Shown piece by piece: positions 1 to 11,300 of a stretch of 64,000 nt of DNA. The stretch covers positions 38,518,426 through 38,582,425 of the forward strand of contig CM051036.1 of the NCBI GenBank assembly GCA_027627225.1. The letters run 5' to 3'. Numbering within the stretch: the stretch's first letter is position 1; every line of letters starts with the position of its first letter. The notes beneath the pieces were generated by a model. The model was not told the DNA's origin and did no database searches. It worked only from the letters and a program-made list of their open reading frames with translations. This stretch comes from Congeria kusceri (taxonomy: Eukaryota; Mollusca; Bivalvia; Myida; Dreissenidae). Position numbers and translations under genes: made by a program.

Positions 1-655
1 GGCCATAACTCCAATGTTTGTTGCTCAATCTGACCAATTGTTGGCTTCTGCTGCAGTCATATGATCACATACAAACTGTGGCAGTCTGGTCAAGATTGGA
101 AGAAAAATAAAGTCTCTATGAAAAAGAGGAAATCTTTTCCTTTTTTTCACATACAAGGGGCCATAACTCCAGTGTCTGTAGACTTAAGTTACCCATTTTT
201 GGCTCCTGCTGAAATCTTTTGGCCACACACAAACTGTGGAAGTTTGGTTAAGATTGTAAGAAAAATGAAGTCTTTTCAACAAAAAAGGGGGCATAACTCT
301 GGTGTTTGTTGCCCAATCCGGCCACTTCTACTGCGATCTTTTGATAATACACAAACTGTGCAAGTTTGGTCAAGGTTGGTAGAAAAATAAAGTGTATATG
401 AACGAAAAAGGAATTTTTGCATTTTTTCCCACAAACAAGGGGCCATAACAAGGTTTCTGGTCCAATTTGGCCCATTATCAATACCAACCGAGATTTTATG
501 GCCATACACAAACTGTGCAAGTTAGGTCAAGATTGAATAAAAAATGGAGTGTTTATCGCGATAACGGTCCAAATTGTTGACGGCATACGGACGACGCCAT
601 AGATGTCCCCTATACCAATAACTTACCAAGCACGTCGTGCTCAGGTGAGCTAAAA
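1..655 (-). repeat. DINE/HINE-like element, copy A (cut by window edge)
   Basis: Read on the minus strand it begins TTTTTAGCTCACCTGAGCAC with a short hairpin and continues into about four diverged repeats of 120-150 bp (each with a form of GGCCATAACTCC and ACAAACTGTG). The same terminus starts the copies at 15137 and 47047. Its 3' end lies left of the window. Confidence 0.7.
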
Positions 656-656
656 A

Positions 657-1682
657 TGGTACAAAATCAGCATTAAGCTTCATTCACACAAAAAAAGGAA
701 TACATTTAAATAAGGTGTAAACGTAAAATTTATTCTTGCAATAATTTAACTGATACAGTTCCAACTATTATTAAACAGTCCAGTAGTTCCTTCAACTTGA
801 AATGTTATTGTCTGACGACAATCAAATGTATTCCGTGTCACGATGAAAAAAACAAAATGAAGAGAAAATCACATTTGGCAAAGTTTAAGTGTTAAAAGCA
901 ACAAAGTATAGCTTGCATTAAGGGAAGTTTGGGAGTTATTTACTCCCAGTTTTTGTCACGGGACTTGTAAAATTGCAGCCATGAAGTTGCAAAACTTCCA
1001 AAATTTCAGCCATGGTTCATCATGTAAGGATGAACAAGTTAGAAGAAAAATTAAGTAATTTATCTAAATGTATACCTCTTTCACTGCATAAATTGGCATA
1101 TAGACACTTGATTAAAAAGAACTGGCCTTAAAAACACCTTGATTTATATACAGTACTTAATTTCATTTCTGAAATGCTCAGGACTTAATTCAAGCACATA
1201 ATGCTAATAGAGTTTACAAGTATTAGGTTAATGTGTCCAAGCAATCTCGTTAAAAATTCAACCAAGTTGCAGAATCCATTAAATGCTGTGGATTGCTTTA
1301 TTTAAACAACCTTGTTTATAAGACGCATCATGCATGTCAACTGTTCTACATGCATAATGTTAGGTCAATTAGATGTTAAAAATTATAGTTCTTCAAATGT
1401 GAAACTCCAGAGAAGTAAGCACATCGATAAAATAAACTCGATAGCAAGATAAAAATAATAAAATCAGTGTGGTTAAAAACTGCACAAAATAAATAGTTAT
1501 TGGACATACTTGTGCAATAAAATACATAATTATGCATATTAAAAAAGAAACATTAAGTTTCAAGAAAGGGACCTTTCTAGCATTATTCTTCACACACACA
1601 CATTTGGTTTTAATCCAATTTAAAGAATAAACTTGGGAACACCCCTTTAAATGATACTTCTATGTAACATGAGCAACAGATA
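657..1682. other. AT-rich flank of CDT1, nothing recognised
   Basis: No coding potential, tandem repeat or known element seen. It may include distal CDT1 3' UTR sequence (minus-strand AATAAA at about 733-728 and 1302-1297), but neither polyadenylation signal can be assigned with confidence. Confidence 0.5.
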
Positions 1683-1771
1683 ACATGCATTAAAGTTGAG
1701 AAAAAAAGAGGGCCATGATGACCCAAAGCGTTCACCTGAGAACTTGTACACATGCATTAAAGTTGAGAAAA
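1683..1771 (-). repeat. Solo 3' tail of a DINE/HINE-like element between direct repeats
   Basis: A short segment (1706-1740) is the reverse complement of the shared 3' end of the larger elements (CAGGTGA, then a GGTCATCATGGCC hairpin). It is bracketed by two copies of ACATGCATTAAAGTTGAGAA (1683 and 1749). Confidence 0.6.
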
Positions 1772-2363
1772 ACCAGAAGCTAGAAAAATCCCATTGAACA
1801 CAACAGAAACACCCGTGAAAAAACTATAATGATGTGATTCACCCTGTAACAAAAACTAATAAACACACTGAGATACATATCAATCTAAATGATTCTGTAC
1901 CAATATAAGTAAACACTGTACAATGTGTTGCCCCTTGGCAAAAACCATTTCTCGATGAAACCCTATATGATTGGACAGATAGTGAGGCATTTGAATTTTA
2001 CAACAATAAAACATGATCTGCAAGAACACTGTTATTTTAGAAAGACTAGATGCTTAATGCTACATACTACTGGACAAATTCATGCATAATTAAAAATTAT
2101 CTTTGCCTGAACTTTGAATGACAAGAATTAAAAAGAAGATTCTTTGCCCACACTTTTAAAAATACCAAAATGTTTTTTTCAGATTTTAAACCATTTCTGC
2201 AAAAACCATTCTGTCAAGTTCTTAAGGGAATAAACCTGCAGGCTATAAATCACAAAGCCTTTGAGAGATTGTTCAGATTTACATTTTTCGTCATGATTCA
2301 ACTACAAATTCTAACAAGACGCATGTTCAATCTTTCAGTGAATCACATATATAATACAAATTA

Positions 2364-2621
2364 GACGTGTCGTAGGAAAACAGACCTTAATGCATGTGCG
2401 TAAAGTGTCGTCCCGGATCAGCCTGTGCAGTCCGCACAGGCTAATCCAGGACCACACTTTCTGCCTACAGTGGATTTATGTTTAGAAGTGACATCCCTGA
2501 AACAGAAAATACCACAAAAGCGGAAAGTGCTGTCCTGGATTAGCCTTTGCAGACTGCACAGGCTGATCTGGGACGACACTTAACGCTCACACATTAAGCC
2601 CGGTTTTCCCACGACACGCCC
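2364..2621. mobile_element. Palindromic MITE, copy 1
   Basis: Terminal inverted repeats of the type GGCGTGTCGTGGGAAAAC and internal inverted modules (CTGTGCAGTCCGCACAGG). It lies directly after the CDT1 stop codon and so is probably within its 3' UTR. Confidence 0.8.
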
Positions 2622-2637
2622 CAAATCTTTATGTCCA

Positions 2638-2795
2638 TCATTGCTTGCCCTTAGCAATGTTCGTGACCTTGTCAGTGAGCTTCTGCAGGTCAATGTTGCG
2701 GTCTATTTTGAGATAGCGTCCCTTCTGAATGGTGACCATACTCAGCCACTCTGGCACAAGCTCCATACACAGCTGTATGTGCGGTTCTACATCTC
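2638..2795 (-). CDS. CDT1: CDT1 exon 9 with stop codon
   Basis: Acceptor GATTTCAG|GAGATG. It encodes the C-terminal winged helix (ELVPEWLSMV, GRYLKIDRN) and stops with TGA at 2640-2638. Only 16 bp separate the stop from a palindromic MITE. Confidence 0.96.
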
Positions 2796-5700
2796 CTGAA
2801 ATCACAGTTGGTGTTCCATTAGGATATAAAATCAAGGCCATTCACCAGATATGTCCATGGCTGCGACTCGATTACTTGGCACAAGAAAACGTAGATCTTT
2901 GTTATAATGAACAAAATACGGTGGAGAAATGTATGAAGAAAAGTTTATAAAATGCGAGCCATGTTTGTATTTTTTTTATCAATATTTACGATTGTATTAT
3001 TAATGTTTCTATGACAATCAATTATTCTTTGTGAGAACAGAGTACCAAAATATATGTACCCACTCATTTTTTTTAGAATAAAGCCTAAACAAAAATAATT
3101 AAAATAATCACTGCCGAGTCTGTCAAACAAGGTAAGAATATCCACATGTTACTAGCATGACAAAAGTGTTTCTTTCCATGACAATCAAATATTATTGGTG
3201 ATAACAGAGCACCAAAATATATCTACCTACTCATTGTTTGAGAATAAAGCCTAAACAAAAATAATTAAAATAATCACTGCCGAGTCTGTCAAACAAGGTA
3301 AGAATATCCACATGTTACTAGCATGACAAAAGTGTTTCTTTCCATGACAATCAAATATTATTGGTGATAACAGAGCACCAAAATATATCTACCTACTCAT
3401 TGTTTGAGAATAAAGCCTAATCAAAAATAATTAAAATAATCATTGCTGAGTCTGTCAAACAAGGTTTGAATATTCACATTTTACTAGCATGACAAAAGTG
3501 TTTCTTTCCATACCTAGGGCAATACAGGATTTGTAGCTATCAAGAACTCGCTGAATTACAGAATCTATTGGTAAAGCTGGCTTTTTCTCAGTCACAAACT
3601 GTGACCGGATAATTCTCATGATGTCTGGCAATCTCCTCAACATGACTAGTCGTTTTTCAGCCTTAGGGTCCCTGGTTAGTGACTCCACTGCCTTTGCGGC
3701 TTCCTTTGCCCGTATCTTCTCCAGCAAAGACTGTGGAATCCCCTTCACAGAGGGCTCAACTTTCACTGGGGTTGAGGTAGGGGTGATCTTCGGGGCCGGT
3801 TTTGATTTCTCAGCCTCAACAGCTGTTGACTTCAAGGCTGCCTCTACCTAGAAAAATAGAGTTGGGCATCGTAGCACATCTCTTTCATCACACAGGAATT
3901 TGAAAATCAAAGAAAATGTATTTATATATAACTAGTTTAAAATGCTAACACAAACGAGGCTCACAAAAAATGTTTTACTTGATCAATTACAAATACTGTC
4001 TTCAACAAACAAACGAAAATCCTGACTTCTTGAATTATTAATGGTTAATCAAATTTTGTAGCCCAATTAGATGACAAAGCTCCAGTTTTTTAATCAGTTA
4101 AGTTTACAAATAGTTCACATTATAGACTTGACTTACTTTCGGTGACAGTTTTCCGCGGGCGTTTTCCAGGACGTCCCTGGCTGTCTGAAGCACCTGAACA
4201 TCCGGTGGGTTTGGCAAAGGTGTCACGTCAATGTCTGGTACCTCATCTAGAGGAAACCTCGGGTGCCAGCGTGTTATCTTCTCATCTGGGATCGATAAAG
4301 GTCTGTCTAAGTTGGCTAAGAATTCCTGAAATCAATGACAAATTGAATATACAAGTCAAGCACAACTCACAGTTTATTCAAAGTCTGTTGTAGGCTTCCT
4401 GACTACTCATGGAATGTCAATCAGCCAATCCAGCTGTTTTTACAAAGAAATTCTTTGTGCACAGGCTGATCTGGGACAACACTTTAACACATGCATTAAT
4501 CCCGGGTTTCCGACGACACGCCTCAACATTACAAATTTAATGTAAATTTCTTTTTATAAAGTCCCTCTTCAAGAAGCCAGGTCTATTATGACAAAGATAT
4601 TCACACATACCTTGTGATGTTTCTTAACAATATTGATAAGACTGTTGTTGAAGTGGTTTCGTCTTGTCAGCAGATCAGAGGCCTTGAATATTGCCCTGGT
4701 AGCGGTCTCTTCTGTAAAACAAGGGACCATTTCAAATGTTGACACGATAAGTAGTTTTTTTTAAATACAGAAAATTTGAATTGGACAAAATTTAAAGATG
4801 ATATCAATATTTTTTGCTGAATTTGAAACTATTTGAACAATTTACACCCAATACAAAACACATCTGTATCCAAGAGACAGGCAATGTCTAGACTTGATGA
4901 CAAATAAACGCCCTCAGAAGTAGGAATTTTTTCTTCAAACAATGTGATTCAAAATAACAAAGGAGTGTCTTTTAAACATTAAAGAGACCTATTCACAGAT
5001 CGGCAAAAGCACAATTTTTTATCACAGACTAATCAACAGCCTGGCCCAGATTAAGTAGGAACACACCAGCGTTTGTAGGTTAAAGCCCAGGTGTAGTCAC
5101 TCATTTTAGCTTTTCTGAGTTGATGAGTCCATATGCTTCAGTTTTTTTAAGGTTAATTCGATTTTACACACATTACAACAACAAAATGCTTTCCACAAAC
5201 CTACGGGGTGTAGCCTTGCTTCCACGGTCAGCTGGTAGCCAGGATTACGGAGGCCCTGTGCGTTAGGCAGCCCCTTCTCCTGTCTCAGCTCGTACGCCTT
5301 GGGGAACATGGTCTTGATCTGACCCAAATGTTGCTCCTCGAAATTTCTGAATATCACCACTATTACAAGTAAGCATTCGCAACACCACAATTTAGGCCTA
5401 ATTTTTTTAATAAAATTGCTGAGTGAATGAACATAGAACATTAATAAACTGGCAAGATTAAATCTATCGTGAAATTTGAATGATGTATAACAGACACTGA
5501 GAGACCCTGTAGATGATTTATTAACACAGACTGATCACATCACAATGGCAAAATTTATGACATTCTGAAAAATGAATTTTTAAAGAGATATTTTGTTCCT
5601 TATTGCTGAAATAATAATAAGACTTGTTGCATTTGATCTCAGCCATGAAATGTTGACTTGTTTACATGCAACAATTAACGTTCCTTTATATAACTTAAGG

Positions 5701-7870
5701 TGACATTATATAGGCCCATTTGCTGGGTGTAACTTGGCCAGTTATGTATATCGTTGGTATGTTAATTTATTATGTATGTATACACATGTCATGTTAAGAA
5801 AAACTTACTGCAACAGTGAAAATGAAAACCTCACCTTTTATTGAGCTCCTGAACAGCAGCTTTCAGCTTGGAGAATGTGCAGACCTCATTTCGGTTGTGA
5901 AGCATGCTCACCACCTGGTCCATGCCTCTGAAGTGCTCCGACAACAAGCGATACTTGTACGGCAATGTCAAGGTGGGGGTGGCTGCCGTGGCAAGGTGGT
6001 GGAATCTCTCGTAAGCTGGAACCTTCAGCTTAACATCGCTGGAAAAATTTAGATTAAGGCTTAGATGCTTAATGTCGAACCAATGAAGCGACCAGGAATT
6101 GGTAGAAAGTTTTGACTAATATGTCAGATTACAATGCATAGCCACAACCTGTAGCATAATTTATGGTTTTGTCCTTTTTGAGTCTAACTATTAATTTTAT
6201 CTTCATACATGTTAATAGTATAGTGCATAAGCTTTTACATGTAGGAACACCTGGAACAAACATTATTACTCTGCATTAAAAAAAAAAAAGATTAAATTAT
6301 TAAACCTTTCAGCATCCACCTCTACTTTTATTTCATCGAATTTTTGAAGAGCTGGAGCAGGAGATTTGATCTTCTTGCGAATATCCTTCATGTCAGCAAG
6401 TCGCTTCTTGAGATCATCTAGGTTGGTTACCTTAGCAAGCTTGTTCTTTATTTCTGCTGCATCCATCTTCTTTGTCTAGAAAAAGAGATGGGTAATACTT
6501 TGTAACCAACCCTTAGATGTTATGTCCTTGACGGTCTGCTTTGTAGTTTGATATCTGATGTATTGTAAGAATGATGTGTTCTGCCAACAATCTTTGTTCA
6601 ATTTCTAACAGAGAAGTGTCTGTAAACCAATGAAACCTGTCTAGTTTTTATTAATTTCAATGTTCCATAGAATGCTTTTTACTGCTGAAAAGAAATGGAA
6701 GTAATATTAAATTATTTTGAACTTAATACCTTTGTTGCTTTTTGCTTAACAGCTTCTACATTCTCTAGTGCAGATGTTACTACATCCGATGCCTTTTCAG
6801 TCACTGGCTGTACCACTGGTTCCTCTGGGCATGGGACATCCTGTACAGCTGGTTCTGTGGTTTCTTTAGGTTCCTCCTCCGACACTGAAGGCTAAAATGC
6901 AAGCAGACATAAACATTAATTTCTACCTTTCTAATTAAATAGCCTTTTAAGTCATAGTTTATTATGAATTTTATCAAGATAACTTCAATTAAAAAACTAT
7001 TTAGTCTTATAATTAATCTATACAACAACTTACAATTACAGGACATTGTATTCTTAATGTGCTTGCTTCAAAACAAAATTCATGTTGCTATGACTGTCAG
7101 TTTTGCTTTGAAAACATATATCATTTGGTGAAATCAGTATGTGTGCATGTCACACTGCATGAAATTTGCGCAGCCAGTCTTTGAGTCTGCCAGCGTCCTT
7201 CGCTGCCACACACCTTTTTCATGTTGTGACAGTGGCACAGCTGATTACACATCTATACCTTTTCTACAACAGCAAGCTTTCTTCTCGCTCTGCCCTTAGT
7301 TGGAGCCACTTTTACTTCTGCTGGACGCTTTTCAGGCGTGGCCTCGTCCGATTTGTTTGAGTCGTCCTTCTGCACTGTTTTCCCATGACGCGTCCTTTTT
7401 CGCAACTTGGTCGAGGTTTCACACTCCGACTTTTGAGGCGTTGACAGGGCTCCATCATGTTCATCCCAAGAAGAAGTCACATCTTCAGCGATGGTGGCCT
7501 TTTCTTCGGAAGGATTTGCAAATGTATCGCGAATCGACTTCTGCTTGGGATCAACTTTTGCTTTACGTGTCCTTGTAGTCTTTTTGGTAACTGAACCAAC
7601 TTCTGTAACTCCCTTTTCTCGTCTTGTTGCTCTTGTCTGAACTGGTGAAAATACATTTTCTTTCCTCTCATCAACTGGCTGTGTACTGACATTTGCCAAC
7701 AAATCATGCGTGTTTTGAACTATATTTTGATACGGATTAATATTTGTCTTCTCAAGCGTCGAAACATCAACATCTGATGACTTAATCTCAATCTTTCTTC
7801 TTTTTGATGGTTGCGAACCAGGATTCCTTTTTCGCGTGGAGAAAAAGTCGGTTACTTTTCCCTGCGACAT
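2638..7870 (-). CDS. CDT1: DNA replication licensing factor Cdt1 (complete gene, 9 exons)
   Basis: Cdt1 loads the MCM2-7 helicase onto ORC/Cdc6-bound origins in G1 nuclei and is destroyed in S phase or blocked by geminin. Nine exons join in phase (7870-7259, 6891-6730, 6475-6306, 6038-5835, 5346-5201, 4711-4611, 4325-4137, 3847-3514, 2795-2638) to give 691 residues, longer than the human protein (546, from memory) because of an extended basic N-terminus. Visible motifs are a PIP degron (Q3, V6, T7, D8, F9, F10, with K14 at +4), a cyclin-binding R197-K-L-A-V, S/T-P sites at about 75, 144 and 178, the geminin-binding domain (about 315-431) and the MCM-binding winged-helix region (about 545-691, with KPALP and PEWLS). 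The start is ATG at 7870; an upstream in-frame TTG at 7879 is not a credible eukaryotic start. It is divergent from RELCH. Similarity to human CDT1 is judged from memory but is strong across all domains. Confidence 0.96.
3010..3507. repeat. 166 bp tandem repeat, 3 copies, in CDT1 intron 8
   Basis: Copies start at 3010 (diverged), 3176 and 3342, with a period of exactly 166 bp between the last two. The array ends 5 bp from the exon 8 donor (minus strand), so the unit is the start of the intron. Confidence 0.9.
3514..3847 (-). CDS. CDT1: CDT1 exon 8, start of MCM-binding domain
   Basis: Acceptor TTTTTCTAG|GTAGAG, donor CCCTAG|GTATGG, ending in phase 1. It contains KGIPQSLLEKIRAKEAAK, LRRLPDIMRIIRSQFV and EKKPALPID, matching human KGVSQDLLERIRAKEAQK and the following helix. 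The first 166 bp of the next intron are tandemly repeated (see 3010-3507). Confidence 0.96.
4137..4325 (-). CDS. CDT1: CDT1 exon 7 (residues 466-528)
   Basis: Acceptor GATTTCAG|GAATTC, donor CCGAAA|GTAAGT, 63 codons. It contains ITRWHPRFPLDEVPDIDVTP, nearly the human LTRWHPRFNVDEVPDIEPA, a signature of the Cdt1 linker before the MCM-binding domain. Confidence 0.96.
4453..4525. mobile_element. Palindromic MITE, copy 2 (one end only)
   Basis: Half copy in CDT1 intron 6: ACAGGCTGATCTGGGACAAC followed by ACACTTTAACACATGCATTA and the terminal CGACGACACGCC. The other end is missing. Confidence 0.7.
4611..4711 (-). CDS. CDT1: CDT1 exon 6 (residues 432-465)
   Basis: Acceptor TTTTACAG|AAGAG, donor CACAAG|GTATGT. 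It encodes a helical segment with LLTRRNHFNNSLINIVKKHH, corresponding to the human segment around [21 protein letters not shown]. Confidence 0.92.
5201..5346 (-). CDS. CDT1: CDT1 exon 5, geminin-binding domain second half
   Basis: Acceptor ATATTCAG|AAAT. It encodes FEEQHLGQIKTMFPKAYELR and GYQLTVEA, matching human [20 protein letters not shown] and DYQLTIEP. The donor CCCGTAG|GTTTGT was chosen over CCCC|GTAGGT because only the former gives phase 1, which exon 6 requires. Confidence 0.93.
5835..6038 (-). CDS. CDT1: CDT1 exon 4, geminin-binding domain first half
   Basis: Acceptor TTTTTCCAG|CGATG, donor AAAAG|GTGAGG. The product contains PAYERFHHLA, LPYKYRLLSEHFRGMD and VVSMLHNRNE, hallmark blocks of the Cdt1 geminin-binding fold also seen in the human protein (PAYQRFHALA, LPYKYQVLAEMFRSMD, VGMLHNRSE). 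Confidence 0.96.
6306..6475 (-). CDS. CDT1: CDT1 exon 3 (residues 259-314)
   Basis: Acceptor TTTTCTAG|ACAAAG, donor GAAAG|GTTTAA, ending in phase 2. It encodes a Lys-rich helical linker (motifs KKRLADMKDIRKK and APALQKFDEIK) just before the geminin-binding domain. Confidence 0.87.
6730..6891 (-). CDS. CDT1: CDT1 exon 2 (residues 205-258)
   Basis: Acceptor TTTTAG|CCT, donor AAAG|GTATTA, 54 codons in phase 0. Acidic, Glu/Pro/Val-rich linker; no domain recognised. It is included because frame and splice sites fit exactly between exons 1 and 3. Confidence 0.85.
7259..7870 (-). CDS. CDT1: CDT1 exon 1 (residues 1-204)
   Basis: Begins MSQGKVTDFF, the PIP degron that recruits PCNA and CRL4-Cdt2. 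ACA precedes the ATG (A at -3). The rest is basic, low-complexity and presumably disordered, with a second PIP-like Q110-K-S-I-R-D-T-F and the Cy motif RKLAV at 197-201. The donor is AAG|GTATAG; phase 0. Confidence 0.95.
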
Positions 7871-8022
7871 TGTGTACAATTTATTTGTTGATAATTTTTT
7901 CTAAGCGCGCGCTACGTCACGTGACCAACTGGTTTCTGATATATTTTGCCGGAAGCTGTGCTAAGTATCTAAAACACGTGAGACAGTCTAGGATGCGGAA
8001 GTATTAGTCACGTGACAGAAAC
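7871..8022. promoter_or_regulatory. Bidirectional CDT1/RELCH promoter with CLEAR-type E-boxes
   Basis: The 152 bp between the divergent start codons must hold both promoters. It contains two perfect GTCACGTGAC palindromes (7916-7925 and 8007-8016), a third CACGTG (7975-7980), ETS-like CCGGAAG (7949-7955) and GCGGAAGT (7995-8002), and a YY1-like ATGGCGG overlapping the RELCH start. No TATA box is convincing. The composition (CpG, ETS, E-box, YY1) fits a housekeeping divergent promoter. GTCACGTGAC is the ideal site for TFEB/MITF/USF-type bHLH-ZIP factors; which factor binds is not known from sequence. Confidence 0.8.
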
Positions 8023-8308
8023 ATGGCGGACGACACAAACACTAATCCGTTTCTATCAGATGAAGATGATTTTTTGGACGAGAACAGTGTAGAAACGCCA
8101 AAACTTAGACCAGCATTGCATGACACCCCAGAAATAACATGGGATTCAATAGCGAACAAACTGTTGAAAGAAAAATTGACCTTGACCGCATTAGAATTGC
8201 ACACTGAACTTGTGGAAGCAGGAAGGGAACTGCCAAGATTAAGGGATTTCTTTTCAAACCCTGGCAATTTTGAGCGATCTAAGGAAGATTCTCCCACATC
8301 AACATTAC
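8023..8308 (+). CDS. RELCH: RELCH exon 1 (residues 1-95)
   Basis: Encodes MADDTNTNPFLSDEDDF, with an NPF-acidic motif also present in human RELCH, then LTALELHTELVEAGRELPRL and DFFSNPGNFE, near-identical to the vertebrate block. Donor ATTAC|GTATGT, phase 1. Confidence 0.96.
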
Positions 8309-11300
8309 GTATGTTAAAACATTAAGTCAACATTGCATCTTTTGTTTTTAAGGTCCTTGCATATATTTTACAACAACACAATAACAGCTGTTGAATGTGG
8401 TCGCCTTTGAATGTCAGACGAAGCGTAACAGGATGAAGGGTACCACAACGGCACAAGGCCGGACAAAGCATACCACCCCTGTACTATGTATGTAGTGAAA
8501 AAACTATGCATGAAGTAATACAATGTATCTTGATGAATTATACAATAAACTAAATACAGTAATGCATTTGAAATAAATATACAAGAATAGGAAAAATATT
8601 AAAGTACAAAAAAAGTTAAATAAATATAATTAATCTATTATTAACATGGCAAATACACAGCTTAACACTTATTCATACATGCCATAAGTCCCGGTCTCAC
8701 TGGGATTGCCCCGGTTTCGCGAGATCTGTCCCGGCATCCCGGTGAGATGCATTTTGTCCCGGTCAATCACAAAAATCGATGTTAGTGTACCATAAAACTT
8801 ACATTGGGCCAACAATTAACTTCAGATCGTTAATCCCTTTATCGGTCCCTATGACAATCCCTTTATCGGTCCCTATGACAACAATACCCGCTAGCCGCGT
8901 GTCAAAGAGGAGCAGTAATGATACCCCCTTAGCGATTTATTGATAGTTTGTCACACTTTCGCGGGATGGGGGTGATATATCATCGGTCGCTAACTGCTGC
9001 TGATTGTTGCATTGTTTCGGAATAAGAAAGGAACTGTGTTTGTTGTAATACAATAGGTGTTATCACATAATTAGTTTGGTAACGTTTGAAGGTAAGTATG
9101 AAAATAAATTGAGAACTTTTGGAGAATTAAAGGTGCAAAAACAATCATTACTTTCTTTAAACTCGTATTGTTCACATCGCAAAATTTGATGCAGTTAATG
9201 ACGCAGTGTATAGTGGAACATAGCCCAGGTATAAGTCAGCTGGAGTAGTCTTCCCATGTAAGCGCATTTGTGTATTTGACAGTCAGTGTTTATATTTGCG
9301 TGTTTCGTGTAATTTCTTTGATGTCATAATTAAAAATACATGTTATCGTTTATATTATTGAATAAATATGATTAAAATATATGCGTGTGTATGTTTGTGT
9401 TATTCATTTTTCATTTTGGGTGTTTATTGTTTGAACTAAAAGTTAAAACTATATAGACCACGAAACAGAATAGGACCTAGGTTAGATACGATAAACAATT
9501 ATTATTACTCTTTTTTTTTCGGACAAAATGACAGTATTGAGGTGTCCCGGTCAAATGTCCGGGCAATTTTTTGGCAATGTCCTGTTTTGGCCTGAAAAAA
9601 TTATGGTATGTATGATGCAGGGGTGGTACATAATGGTCCTAAATTGGTATGCTTTGGCAGTGGTATGGCACTTGCCATGTTTTAGATTAACATATTTCAT
9701 TTTAGCTCAATAATGTAGAAAGCCTCGGGCTTATTGAGACACATTTCCTGTGTTACTGGGTAGAACATGTACTTAGTGTCTATAAAAAAAAATTGCTGGA
9801 ATGCTGCTTGAGTGTCGATTTAACTCACGATCTCAAATCCCAATCATTGCAAACACCATTACACCACTGCAACTGAAGGTAGCCCGTATTTAAAGAACAA
9901 AGCATACACAATTATGTCTCCCTCAGTATGATTTCTTTCCCACAACAAGTACTTTAACACTATTTTAAGTTAGTCTTTAGTAGTTATGAGATTACTTAAT
10001 ACAAAAAGAATACATTAGCTATTCAAATTAGAAGATCATAATAAACATTTAAAAATGTTCACCTTTTTATTAAAACAATGCACATGTCACGGTAGTTAAT
10101 TAATTACCATTAATTATTAACATCATGGTAATCTATTTTTATTTGTCAAACTTCTTTAATGAACTTCATCACATATGCTTTTAAAGAGTGTGTTCTGCTT
10201 TTCGTCATCAATTGATATCCAATAAAAAATGAATAATATAGTTATATGTAGTATAGAAATGTCCAAAATTTGAAGAATATAATATTGCATGATAAGTATT
10301 ATAAACAAAAGCCCAAGCACCATGTTATTGTATATCAAATCACAAGCTATATATTGTGCATATTGGAAAATATTTCCATTATTTCAAAGTGGCATATCAC
10401 TCTGACGAGGTTTTTCAGTGGTCAGTAGTGTTGATTTGATGCAAAAAATACCATTTCGTGTACCTAAGTTGAGTACTGTATCAATCAAGTATTGGATAAC
10501 ATGGAAAATGCTGTTGAAAAAAGTTCAATGCTTTGTTGTGTTTTAAGTTAAATTGATATTACCTAGTTAATTGATGAAGCATCGATGATAAATTTTTGTA
10601 TAAATATTCCAGCCAGAACCTCCAGTATTCAAACATTTGATTCACTGGATTTCACCCGCTATTCGGATGATGGGGAAAGACAAGTTGATGAACGTGTTGC
10701 AGGTTTGATATTTATTACATTCATTTCTGTCATGACACAAGGAAAAGTTTCAGTCGACAGACATAAGAGAAAATAAATATGCCAGTTAAACAAATTTTAT
10801 TTCCTTTTGCTTGCTGGGCCAATGCATGCACTATGTAAAGCCACATTGCTGTATTCCTGAATCATATTTCAGCCTGGAAAGAGCTAGGTCTCAGTAGTAT
10901 TTACTTAAAACTGTAAATTAATAAATACCTGTTTAATGACTATAAGTAACAGACACATAATTCAAATTAAATTCAGTTGTGTTTTGAAATTCTGTGTTTC
11001 CAGTGTTGGAGTTTGAATTGCGGAAGGCCCAAGACACCATCAAATCTCTTCGAGCCAGTCTTACTAAAGAAGCAGGTAATTAATTTGTGTGGTATAAAGC
11101 AATAGTCATATCAACAAATGTAAATCATATGCAAATTTATTTAGTGTTTTATTTAGTCATTGATTGCAATCAGATATCACATGTTTAGCTGTTAACCTGT
11201 TTTGCATAAAGGAGCATGTAGTAAAGCTGCTGATAAAGCAATTTCCAAAGCAATGAAAATATCATGTGTTTAAAATATTAGTGGAAAAGACTGGAAAGGT

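Noticed and set aside
5201..5208. Alternative CDT1 exon 5 donor CCCC|GTAGGT
   Set aside because: It leaves phase 0, while exon 6 needs phase 1.
7868..7879. CDT1 start three codons upstream
   Set aside because: The codon at 7879 is TTG; the ATG at 7870 matches the family start (M-x-Q-x-x-V-T-D-F-F).
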